From Phoronis australis (taxonomy: Eukaryota > Phoronida > Phoronidae), in NCBI GenBank assembly GCA_002633005.1, contig NMRA01000203.1, forward strand, positions 413,818-477,817: 64,000 bases of DNA, in the 5' to 3' direction. The notes below the pieces were generated by a model that saw nothing but the letters and a program-made list of their open reading frames with translations, was not told the origin of the DNA and did no database searches. Positions 47,101-55,919 of this stretch are shown here, piece after piece. Position 1 is the first letter of the stretch, and each line of letters starts with the position of its first letter. The translations under genes were made by a program, and so were the position numbers.

Positions 47101-50100
47101 TTGTGTAACTCGCCTAAAGCGTAGGTCACACTTGTCCCTTAGGCAGACTATGTAAGGAGTTTAGAAACTGCTCCAAATTTTTGAGGATTGTAGAGCGTTA
47201 CAGAGCATTAGTTTGCTTCAGAACTGAGTGGGAAAGTTGTTATCAATATCTCTTAACAGGCCAAAATCCGACTGGTTTTGGACCGTTTTAAGTTAAAAGA
47301 CTTACAGCAACGAGCATGCTACTAAAAATGATCTGTCAGTCGTTCTTACCCACTGGGAACTTCATGTCACTCTCATGAAGTTTGCTTTTTATTGCATCAA
47401 TGTCGTTTGTGGAAATTTCAACAAATTTTGGAATGAACACCGTGTTGTCTGAAAGATAGAAAATGCTTTTGTAAAGTGATACACATTGTACAGTAAACAA
47501 ATCATATAACTTGAAGCTATTAGCCACAGACAGTGACAAAGTCAATTTAAAAAACATCCAACATCAAGTCAGAATAAGCCATGTTTATTGTAAATAAATA
47601 TGTTGCTGAAAAAAAAAACTACATTCGGTACATAGCTTAACTGTATAAAATTTGGAACGCTAATTCACCGCATGAAAAATTATAAAGCGGTCACTATCAG
47701 TTTAAAGCCCTATGTAGCATGAAACAGTTTTTGTTTTATTGTACCACAAAAACCTGCCTACATACAAAACAATCAATCAGTCATTTGGCCCTACCTTTTT
47801 TGCATATTTCACTCTCTTGTACAATTGCATACATGACATATCTGTCCAGCAGACGGCTTGCGTTATAAAAGTTGTCTAATGCTATAGTCTCTGGGTGACG
47901 ATCTAAAAACGTCTGAAACAAGAGCAATGGGCAGCGTTGAAATGCGCCCACGAATGCACTGCAAACGGTGTGCTTCTAGAATGTTTATTTTTGTCATAAA
48001 AATGGCCACAGGATGGTGAAAATACTTCGAATCCATCAAAAAATGAACAAATGTCACTATTTTTAATAGAAAGATATTTACCTCTATTCATGAAAATCCG
48101 TCAACGAGCTTTAGAGAAACAGAGCAAAACTGAAAAAACGAAATTCCCACTAGAGGGCAAAGCGTTCGTCCGATCCTTCTGAAAGTTGTCGTCTTCCATT
48201 GTCAACTTCATATGAATACACTTGGTAAATTTAAGATCCTGGAGATGGCCTAGAAGATACAGCTAAGGGCACAAAAAACAAAACTGCCTCTAGGAGGCGC
48301 CGCAGTAACTGAAGTCGGAAAATCATCGTCAACTGTCCTCTTTACATTAAGAACATGCAAGCCAATTTTCACAATCATCCTAAGAATGGTTTGGTTAACA
48401 GAGGGCGGACGCAAAAAACAGACAAGAAAACAGTAAAAATGGCCACTAGATGGCGCAAAATACATCGAATCTGTCTGAAAACCGGAAAATGTCACCGTTT
48501 CTTTAAAAGAAAGCTATATACCAAATTTAATGAAAATTCGTCAAGGAACTTTTAGAGAAACGGGAAAACGCAAAAAAAAAAATTTGCCACTAGGGAACAC
48601 AGTGTTCGTCAAATCCGTCTGAAAGTCGTCCTCTTCCAATGTTAACTTCATATAAATCAATCAATCAATGCCCGTCATCCCTACCAGGGTATAGGCCACG
48701 AATCAGAGATTTCCATTTTGTGCTGTCCTGGGCGATACACGAGTTAAATTTAACAAAGATGCTGCAGAGGGCGTAGGAGATACAGAATGGTATGGGCGCA
48801 AAAAAACAAACTGCCACTAGGAGGTGCCACAGTAGTCGAAGTCGTCAGAAAATCATTGTTAATCATCCTCTTCATAGTTAGTAAAAACATATATGACAAT
48901 TTTCACAATCATCCTTTGAGTGGCTTGGTTGACAGAGGGATAGACGCCAAAAATAGACTGGAAAACAGTAAAAATAGCCACTAGGAGGCGCAAAAAACCT
49001 AGAATCCATCTGAAAACGGGAGGACCGCGACACCTCATTAAATGAGCCAAATTTTATGGAAATCTGTTGAGGAAATTTGAAAATACTAAGGAAAACGTAA
49101 AAAAATAATATTCCCACTGTAGGGCACACCGGTAGTCCAATCTGTCCGAAAATCGTAGTCATCGGTTGTCAACCTCATATAAATACATTTGCTACATTTA
49201 ATAAAGATCCTGCAGAGCGTTTAGGAGATACAGCCATGGGCGAAAAACAAAACAAAACTGCCACTAGGAGGCGCCACAGTAGTCGAAGACGTCAAAAAAT
49301 CATCATCAACCATTCTCTTCACTGTAAGAACATACATACTAATTTTCATAATCATCCTTAGAGAGATTGGGTTGATAGAGGGGTAGACGCCAAAAACGGA
49401 CTCGAAAATGCTTCGAATCCATCCGAAAACGGGAGGACAGCATCACCTCATTAATAGATGCCTATGTGTCAAATTTCTTGAAAATCGGTTGAGGACCTTT
49501 GAAGATAAAGAAGCAAACATAAAAAACTAAAATTTCCACAAGGAGGCATATCGGTATTCGGGTCGGTCCGAAACTCGTCGCCCTCTGTCGTCAACCCCAT
49601 GGGAACACACCTGCCAAATTTCAATAAGATCCCGGAAGGGGTTTAGGAGATACAACCGCGGACGCTGGACGCCCCGACAGAGATGACGGCCATATGCACC
49701 CACATATAAATATGTGGGCGCACAATAAAAAGGCAGTTTTCAAATGAATAACTTAAGTTTTCTTTATCTTAAGAGAAGAACGCAATTTTCCCACACCAAA
49801 TGAGCGTATATTTTGTTGCTGTAAAACAAAGAGAATACATCAAAACGATACGGGGAAACAGATCACAGTCAATGCGCAGTTTCACAAAAATTATTATAAA
49901 ATGATAGGGGACAAATTCTCTTACAACCCGCTCTGGAGGAAGGATCATTTGTGGTTTCGTATAAAATACATTAGGCTAGCAACTGCTGAATAACAAAATT
50001 CTCAACACCTTTTCGGCCTGGATAAATAGACTCAAACTAAAGCCAATGCACTTAGTCGCTACTAGTTAGCCTACAATGGCCCCTGCAGAATAGCTATTCG

Positions 50101-51969
50101 ACTAAAATAACAATATTTTAGATACATGAGCTTGCAAATGCCAGACAGTTTACCAGAGACAGATGTCACACTTGACGCGGAGGACGCGGCTGAACTGCCT
50201 GTAAAAGCCATTAACTGGATTTTTAAGGGATCACCTCAAACAGCTTAATTGAACCACTGCGTGTGATAGAAACCAAACAGTGCGCTCATAAGTGTTTGAG
50301 GAGCGAACACGAACACGAAGAGGCAACCACAATGACAATATTAAACAACCAAATTCCATGGGAATCACATTTTAACGAAGGATGTTGAAACGTTACGATA
50401 CAGACGAGCCTTCAAATAATGGACAACTTCAAATTTAAGAGCTCAACTTGTAAGACAAATTAACATATCACCTGTTGGTGATTTCCAAACCAATCGAAAT
50501 CAAACACACTATCAGGCTCAAGACATTAGCAGTGTGAAGAAAGTTGAATTGCACTCGATCATATGTCTACATAAGTTCCCGGGTTAGTGTTACGACGTCC
50601 AAAAGACCTTCAGTTGCATGGAAAGCAAAGCTAAGTCTAAAGTGGAAACCAAGGATGCGTTCCATAGTACTAGTTTTGTGCGTATTTGACGAGATCACAG
50701 AAGAAAACACCAAAATCTCGAGTCAGAGTGTTTCGGTAGTAAACTCGTAGACCTTACCCTAACCGGAAGCTGAGTTTGCTATGCTTAGAGGGTGACGCCT
50801 CCTCTAGGATATCACGAAAGAAAATGTCGGAGTTGCTGATCTGTTGTCTATAACCTATAGATTTACAAACGAAATAAATATCTATTTCCTCGTAGTATTC
50901 GTGAGGGGTCTTTTGAAAAGAGGTATTTTCATAACAGAGGTCACCCTCACTTTAAATATTACCGTGAAAATAACTAAATAAGAGTAATAAATAATATGAT
51001 TCAGCAGGTAGAGCAGGGGTCATTGGATGAATGTGAAAGAACATCCATAAAACACGTGTGAAACTCCTCCCGCTTACCTGGAATCGCTTCACCTGCATGT
51101 GCGCCTTGTCGCAGCCATTGTCGGCTTCGATGATCAAGTCGTTTATCTTGTGAATGATTAGATCAAATGGTCCCTGGTCATCTAAGCTTTGGTCGAAATC
51201 AAGCTGAAAACAAAATTAGAATAGCCTTATGTTTAATTCGAGTGCTGACACTGCTGTCCAGATTGGGTAAGGAATGATGACTGAAGGGGCAAACCAAAAA
51301 TAGTACACAAGCTTGCCAAACAGCGCTAGTGAATGGTGGCATGTACACAGTCACTAGAATCTGCTGCTCATATTCCTGTACTTCCAAAAAGTAACAAGCA
51401 GCTTTAACAGTTCAAAACTAACACTTAAAGAGAAATGCAAGTTTGTAAGGTAAAACATGCAATTACACTTGAAGTAGTTCAAAATTCCACCCATCCAAAA
51501 ATTAGTTGATGCAGACCTGTCCGGTGACCTTCCTATACGACGGCAAGCGTCATAAAGATTCAAGTTGTCTGTCTCTTTGTTCCACTGCCGCTCGAGAGGG
51601 TACCGGATGTGATGTTTAGAAACATCGGGAGATCGGCAGATGACGACGTAGAAATCTGGACAATTTTTTACTCCACAGTAAGAGTCACTCAGTAAGGAGA
51701 TTTTTAGAGATTTCAAAAGGGCTTTTTGCTAAATATTTTAGCGCAGCAGGTAATTTTCAGTAGCACAAAGATATATGGTATGGTCGTGGAGAATATTAAC
51801 ACGCTATACATCAATCTATACATCAGTTTTCACACTAGTACGAATACAACAACGTACATAAGGCTATAGTTAAGTCAAATTTACAAAATTGCGACAATGA
51901 AACCGTAGCAACAACTGTGAAAAGAAAATCCCAAAAATACTCACGCGAACAAGTTCCAACGACGGTATT
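43976..51969 (-). CDS. Inositol-tetrakisphosphate 1-kinase, nine exons; 5' exon(s) not found
   Basis: ITPK1 is a cytosolic ATP-grasp kinase that phosphorylates inositol tris- and tetrakisphosphates on the way to IP5/IP6. Exons on the minus strand: 51945-51969, 51078-51203, 47795-47912, 47350-47448, 46727-46758, 45518-45677, 45129-45196, 44364-44529, 43976-44100. All nine are flanked by AG and GT, all joins keep phase, and together they give 305 codons plus TAA. Diagnostic blocks in order: SLELVR, DDQGPFDLIIHKIND, DRHPETIALDN, FIPKFVEI, MALVFNLEGL, QEFVNHSATLYK, ERPSLKNF, IFFHTFDVSKEKSSVF, GIDVIIE and AIIDINAFPG (metal-binding Asp, Asp and Asn kept). The length fits the kinase core without the long C-terminal tail of vertebrate ITPK1. 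The start exon (usually 'GYWLSEKK') was not found below 64000. The loop that is usually HGTxSHE is shortened (see 46727-46758). Introns hold many repeats. Confidence 0.93.
44364..44529 (-). CDS. ITPK1 exon, GIDVIIE...IDINAFPG
   Basis: A 166-nt exon from TCCGCAG to CCTG|GTAAGT. It encodes MDFGDQCGHIPPKEGKLK, a helix, LLGIDVIIEDETGKYAI and IDINAFPG. The Asp residues of GID and IDIN and the Asn of IDIN are the magnesium ligands and are intact. Confidence 0.95.
45129..45196 (-). CDS. ITPK1 exon, IFFHTFDVSKEKSSVF
   Basis: A 68-nt exon from TTTTTCAG to AAG|GTGAGA. It encodes DNATIFFHTFDVSKEKSSVF and then LTK, aligning with the 'SIFFNSHNVSKPESSS' segment of vertebrate ITPK1. It is too short for a usual open-frame search. 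Confidence 0.92.
45518..45677 (-). CDS. ITPK1 exon, MALVFNLEGL...RPSLKNF
   Basis: A 160-nt exon from AATTACAG to AAAG|GTAAGA. It encodes MALVFNLEGLQDLKAPYI, then QEFVNHSATLYKLYIVGDD and VERPSLKNFTAK. This is the most conserved central part of ITPK1, with the His and Arg/Lys that contact phosphate. Confidence 0.95.
46100..46225. repeat. Tandem G-rich repeat (~80 bp x 2) in ITPK1 intron
   Basis: Two imperfect units of the form 'gcgg..tg/cc..gggggctgagagggctttagacccccac.tttttcartgctrygccgc'. They occupy roughly 46095-46155 and 46160-46225. Confidence 0.5.
46727..46758 (-). CDS. ITPK1 microexon (32 nt) with shortened glycine loop
   Basis: It lies between CTCTTGTAG and GAT|GTAAGT, phase 1 to phase 0. 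It encodes VVKPYLAEVHD. The 'FP.v.K' lysine strand is kept. The following loop, usually 'aHGT.SHE' in animal ITPK1, is three residues shorter and has no glycine. The acceptor is a tandem TAGTAG, so splicing three bases later would remove one Val without changing frame. Confidence 0.85.
47055..47300 (+). repeat. Dispersed repeat in ITPK1 intron (partner at 58318-58560)
   Basis: Shares 'aattgg.tattatggt', 'aaagcgtaggt', 'agcagact', 'tacagagtatt/cattrgttt', 'gggaaagt.gtt' and 'ccaaa.ccggttttgg'-type blocks with 58318-58560 in the same orientation. Confidence 0.65.
47350..47448 (-). CDS. ITPK1 exon, FIPKFVEI
   Basis: A 99-nt exon from CTTTCAG to GTGG|GTAAGA, phase 1 at both ends. It encodes NTVFIPKFVEISTNDID and a helix ending in MKFPV, the start of the ATP-grasp lobe. 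Confidence 0.93.
47795..47912 (-). CDS. ITPK1 exon, DRHPETIALDN
   Basis: A 118-nt exon from GTTTCAG to AAAAAG|GTAGGG. It encodes TFLDRHPETIALDNFYNASR, the LLDRYVMY helix and ESEICKK. It ends in phase 1. Confidence 0.93.
48100..49680. repeat. Tandem repeat array with CTCF-like CCACTAGRKGGCGC motifs (ITPK1 intron)
   Basis: A ~450-550-bp unit starts near 48255, 48790 and 49230, with matching 'aaaacaaaactgccactaggaggcgcc', 'attttcacaatcatcc', 'ttggttgacagaggg' and 'gacgccaaaaa' words. Each unit has sub-repeats of ~145 bp carrying a motif close to CCACTAGRKGGCGC. Motif starts are near 48146, 48286, 48443, 48585, 48814, 48978, 49114, 49261 and 49536. The best copies are CCACTAGATGGCGCA (48443) and CCACTAGGAGGCGCC (49261). 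Text such as 'ccaaatttcaataagatcc' also recurs. Confidence 0.8.
49690..51070. other. ITPK1 intron, no further exon seen
   Basis: No minus-strand exon is needed here by phase: 51078 joins 47912 directly. The plus-strand frame at 50544-50750 shows no motif. Confidence 0.5.
51078..51203 (-). CDS. ITPK1 exon, DDQGPFDLIIHKIND
   Basis: A 126-nt, 42-codon exon from TTTTCAG to donor CAG|GTAAGC. It encodes LDFDQSLDDQGPFDLIIHK and then ...IIEAD...VKRFQ, the end of the N-terminal domain. Confidence 0.92.
51945..51969 (-). CDS. ITPK1 microexon (25 nt), SLELVR
   Basis: It lies between TTTTTTTCAG and GTGAGT. It begins with the last base of a split codon and then encodes IPSLELVR, aligning with the 'GMEVVQ' strand that precedes the 'EEQGP' loop of ITPK1. 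It joins in phase 0 to 51203. Confidence 0.75.
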
Positions 51970-51979
51970 CTGAAAAAAA

Positions 51980-53980
51980 CATAAACACACAATTAAGGTA
52001 CAATACAACAATCATTACTTCGTGAAATGAACTTTCTCCAAGTATGTTACTTCGTCTTAAAATTCAATTGTTTTTTATTTGGCAAAATTTTTTTTGGTTG
52101 TTTCTTGTTCGCACGCTACGGCTCGCAATTTTTATCGGATCAACGGGAAATTCACATTCAAAAGTCTCGTGAATGGCTCGAAGCCTATTGTTTTTTGATG
52201 AAGTCCTATACAAGATGGTGTTGGGGCAGCCATTTTTCCTATTTTCGTTTGCGGAGCCATAGCGCCGCAGTTTCTGGTGGGGGTTTTCTGATTTTTCTTT
52301 CTGTTGACATATCATTCAACGAGCTATCACAAATGTCACATTTGTTTTTCTCTAGTTCTTACCGTTCTCGATACCTGCAACCGTACTATGCTAGCAAATA
52401 TACCATAATAGCAGACAACAAACCTATTTTCTGCTGTTTTGTTTTTTGGTCGATCTTAAGGCATTCACACCGCACTACTTTTTGGGAGCTCTCTCGCTGC
52501 TGCATAGCTAAGCTACGTAAAGGCATCTGCTCCTAGACTCCCTTGTTATCCTATTGTGCAGTCACCACGCACGTTCAATGTCATCGACGTGCAAACACCA
52601 CTTGGGCGAAGTTGGCCGAGTACGGTCCGATGATTACGTGGAAAGCTTTGAATCGGAAGCAAATTCCAAATTGTTACTTACTTCTCATTGTAATTAAGAG
52701 TACCAGTTGTTCATAGATATCCTATCATTAACGGGTAAGCTGAGGCTGTACCTTTTCCCCCGAACACCACCCACCCTGGCTACGGACTTGCAATGTGAAA
52801 CCCGTTTCTTGGTATGGCTCGCGACATTTGAGATTTGCCGTACTCAGGTGACTGTTCTTTTGTTGACATTATTTATAGCTGCACTTAGTTAGCCTATCAT
52901 ATTTGTGCTAGTGATCGCATTTTTCGTCTGATCTTCATGAAATTGGTGTACAATATTTACTAAGTCTAAGGAGTTTTGTTCTTGGGAGAAATCGGACGCA
53001 AGATGGCACTGTGACGGTCGTTTTTCGAATTATATTTGCAGAGCTCTAGCTCCGCGATCCTTTAACTGAACCTTTTCAAATATGGTATGTACGGGTATTT
53101 TATACATTAGTGCAATAAGCGTCGGGGTAACGATTGTTTATGTTCTTGATTTCGCAATCGATCTCACCTTTAAATTTTTATTTCATTTCACAAAGTATCG
53201 ATCTTCAGAGCGTTTTCATTCATTTTCCAAGTCACACACATTTTGAAAGCGCATTCATCCTGAGTTCACACAACCGAACTTAAAGCCGACATAAACCCGC
53301 TTTCCATCATAAAAAGCAACTTTTGATTCAGACCATTCACAGTAATGAAAGTGGTCAAATTTGAATTGATTTCATGGCTCCGCAAGAACAGACAGATCGT
53401 TAGGCCAAGCCGCATATTGCTTGAAGTCAGGCTCAGCAAGATGGCTTGTCATGGCGTGTCAATTTATGCGGCGAATATGGTTTCCACAAATAACGAACAG
53501 ACAGTTATCTGTGTAAAGAAGTTGAGACCAATAATATAGCGGTGAGTGGTCTAAATGAATAGTTTCTCGGACAGAACGCGAGTTCACAGAAGATTTAAAT
53601 TTAAGACTTTACAATCAGTTTTCTTTCTCTATTCAAACTGTTGGGATCTCTTTGGTTCACTTCTCTCTCCAGATGATATTGTGACGCTCTAATTTTATTA
53701 CCTCTAGCCGCTAGATAACAGATTCACAACCGAGAATTTATTTTCTTATGGAATTCCCAGAGGAGGCGCCACTCTCTTACAGTAAATGAGATCACTTATA
53801 TATGCTGTTTGGCTTGCGAGCCGAGTGACATGTCGTCTCCATATCCATAGCTCATTGCTTCCAATGCACACTCAGTTTTCGATTAGTGAGCAGGCTACAT
53901 AAAACATGCAACACACTCCGGTAGAGTTCAGTGACGCTAGGACCTAACATAGGACCTCGCTAAAAAGCAAGATTTCGCGA
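51980..53980. other. No recognisable gene
   Basis: The expected ITPK1 start exon was looked for on the minus strand and not found. A plus-strand 169-codon frame (52027-52536) is rich in Phe, Ser and Cys and has no domain. The text near 52930-53100 ('cttcatgaaattggtgtaca') resembles common invertebrate repeats. Confidence 0.35.
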
Positions 53981-54084
53981 GATTACGTGAGATACTGCCA
54001 TGTATTGTATATGAGAACACGTGATTTTGGCTAGTTTTTTTTATAGCCGAGAGACAGCTACTGAACGCTATCCAGGTACCGCTA

Positions 54085-54190
54085 GTGAAAAGCGACGTCA
54101 CAGACAATAGTGCTCGGCACGGCAAGTGCGCAAGATCACACATTTGAGCATTGAGAATGTACAGCGGAGGCAAACCATTTACTATGGTTT
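54085..54190 (+). repeat. Dispersed repeat end, related to 15560-15667
   Basis: Carries 'cgctagtgaaaa', 'gacgtcac', 'gcgcaagatc' and a terminal 'accatttactatggtttacg', matching the repeat inside the right arm of the 10.7-16.2-kb element. Confidence 0.5.
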
Positions 54191-54261
54191 ACGGCTTGTG
54201 TTACGTACTCCTTGATCTGTGGACGAAGCTCGTTCATTGGATTTAATATGCTTACGCGTCT

Positions 54262-54380
54262 CATGGCAGATCTACGTTTTCAGTAAGGGGGGAGGTTAGG
54301 ATTCGCGCGAATCCGATGCGCGTAGCGAGCGGACAGAAGGTCGGGAGGGGGTTTCTCCCCTCCCGTGTATTTTTTTGGTT
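54262..54380 (+). repeat. 'TGGCAGATC + G-run' dispersed repeat, copy 3
   Basis: TGGCAGATCTACG...GTAAGGGGGGAGG, then 'cgcgtagcgagcggacag', then GGGAGGGGGTTTCTCCCCTCCCG (an inverted repeat) and a T-rich tail. It is homologous in order to 39945-40099 (minus). It directly precedes the Penelope-like element. Confidence 0.55.
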
Positions 54381-54423
54381 TTTAGTAGCAGATTTCGTTT
54401 CCTAGCGACATTTTTTTAAATAG

Positions 54424-55371
54424 TGGGGATATGGAAAAACTGACTCGTACGTAAAGGACTCGAAGCACTTCGTGTCAATGTTGTCATCAGTCAGCATTAC
54501 ACCAAATGACACCATGATGAGCTTTGATGTAGAAAGCCTTTTCACACGTGTACCAACAGCAGAGGTTCTCCCATTACTCAGGTCAAAGTTAGAACATGAG
54601 CACAAGCCATTAGAGGATATTAACCTCCCAATAGGCTCCATTCTGGAATTAGTGACATTCAGTGTCAATACCACCTACTTCCAATACCAAAACAAGTTCT
54701 ACGAGCAGACACAAGGAATGGCAGTGGGTTCACCACTATCACCAGTCTTAGCTAACTTGTACATGGAGTGGTTCGAACAAACAGCTCTCAGCTCAGCTAG
54801 CAGACCCCCGAAGATGTGGAAACGATACGTTGATGACACATTCACAATATTCAGCCATGACTCAGAAAATCCATCAGAGTTCCTTGACCATCTGAACAGC
54901 ATAGCGCCTACAATTAGATTCACAATGGAAGAAGAGACAAATAACAGTCTCCCATTCCTAGACGTACTAGCGACTCGTGTCGAAGGACAGTTAACAACGT
55001 CAGTCTACTATAAGAAGACCCACACAGGACGATACCTTGACTTCAACTCCAACCACACCAAAGGAGTCAAGAAGGGTATAATCAAATGCCTTGCATCAAG
55101 ATCAAAGGAAATCTGCAGTGATACAACACTCCAAGCAGAAATGACCAACCTGACGGAGACATTCGAAAGAAATGGCTACCCAAGGGATTTCATCAAGTCG
55201 GCTTTAACATCGCGAAGAAAGACACAAAGTGGCAGAAGAACGCCCACTGCAGACTATGTGCTTACCATACCCGGAATAACCGAGAAGCTAGGACGCGTAT
55301 GTAGAGAATTTAAATTAAGAACAGTATACGGCAGCTCGGACACACTGGGTCAGCGACTGACAAAAGTCTAA
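54424..55371 (+). pseudogene. Penelope-like reverse transcriptase (long open frame)
   Basis: The open frame runs from 54424 (GYGKTDSYVKDSKHF) through the first ATG (54472) to TAA (55369-55371). Motifs are MSFDVESLFTRVPT (A), QTQGMAVGSPLSPVLANLYM (B), KRYVDDTFTIF (C, both Asp kept) and LPFLDVLATR, then YYKKTHTGRYLDFNSNHTKG. These are typical of the Penelope/Neptune-type RT. The TAA stands where related elements continue (KV-stop-PRTDMGKKK) into the endonuclease. The N-terminal ~200-300 residues are absent. Confidence 0.88.
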
Positions 55372-55715
55372 CCAAGAACTGACATGGGAAAAAAGAAAAT
55401 GTCATCTATGATATCCCAAGTGAATGAGGTGAATCGTATATCGGTGAAACATTAAGACCACTGGAGACAAGAATTGCTGAACATAAGAGGTGTTGTAGAG
55501 AAGGTAATACCTCATCAGGAGTAGCAGGACACATGTGGTCAAAACAACACAACATCCAGTGGAATAACATCCGAATACTTGACAGTGAAACAGGTTGGAC
55601 CAAGAGAAAGATCAAGGAAGCCATGTACATGAAAGTACAAGGCAATGTCTTCAGTCAGCCAAGCAAACGACCAAGTGACACCTGGCTCAGTCTACTCAGG
55701 AAGGTTCAAGTATAA
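55372..55715 (+). pseudogene. Penelope-like GIY-YIG endonuclease domain, broken
   Basis: After the TAA, a frameshift in an A-rich tract near 55400 leads to NVIYDIPSE, a TGA (55425-55427), then GESYIGETLRPLETRIAEHK. It continues to SLLRKVQV and TAA (55713-55715). YIGET and the R...EH pair are the GIY-YIG core. The TGA occupies the position of a Cys in the usual IPC.CG motif, and the first Cys is also replaced (PSE). Confidence 0.82.
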
Positions 55716-55734
55716 TAAACTCTAAGTAATTGAA

Positions 55735-55817
55735 TGACTCCGTGGTGTAGTGGTTAAGGTGCTGGACTCGAATTATCTGTACTTTCAGAAGTCGTGGATT
55801 CAAATCCTGCCTCGCAC
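55735..55817 (+). repeat. tRNA-Ser(CGA)-like module between Penelope ORF and hammerhead remnant
   Basis: The A box is GTGGTGTAGTGGTTAAGG. Then GCTGGACTCGAAT gives a CGA anticodon as in tRNA-Ser. A variable-arm hairpin ACTTTCAGAAGT (4-bp stem) follows, and the B box is GATTCAAATCC. Anticodon, T and acceptor stems have mismatches, so it is a tRNA-derived sequence rather than a working tRNA. It begins about 20 nt after the endonuclease stop codon. Confidence 0.6.
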
Positions 55818-55847
55818 AAAAAAATCACACCATGGGAACGGGAACAC

Positions 55848-55870
55848 CTGAGACCGACCGAAACGTCGTG
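55848..55870 (+). ncRNA. Decayed hammerhead-like core in Penelope tail
   Basis: CTGAGACCGACCGAAACGTC has CTGA-GA...CCGAAAC with the order of a hammerhead core, but the CTGATGA box has lost residues. Its position (3' end of a Penelope element) is what supports the reading. Confidence 0.3.
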
Positions 55871-55919
55871 ACAGTGTATATAGACTAGACGTCGGTGTAA
55901 ATAGACCAAGAGATTTTAA

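Larger units (their letters stand above)
54424..55905 (+). mobile_element. Penelope-like retroelement 2, 5' truncated
   Basis: It comprises RT and GIY-YIG coding sequence (54424-55713), a tRNA-Ser-like module (55735-55817) and a decayed hammerhead-like tail (55848-55867). The RT is joined abruptly to a G-run repeat at its 5' side, so the N-terminal part is missing. Three disabling changes (TAA, a frameshift and a TGA replacing a Cys codon) make it non-functional, but it is much better preserved than relic 1. Confidence 0.85.

Noticed and set aside
52027-52536. 169-codon plus-strand ORF
   Set aside because: Composition is Phe/Ser/Cys-rich with no domain, and it sits in repeat-like sequence upstream of ITPK1; probably a chance frame.
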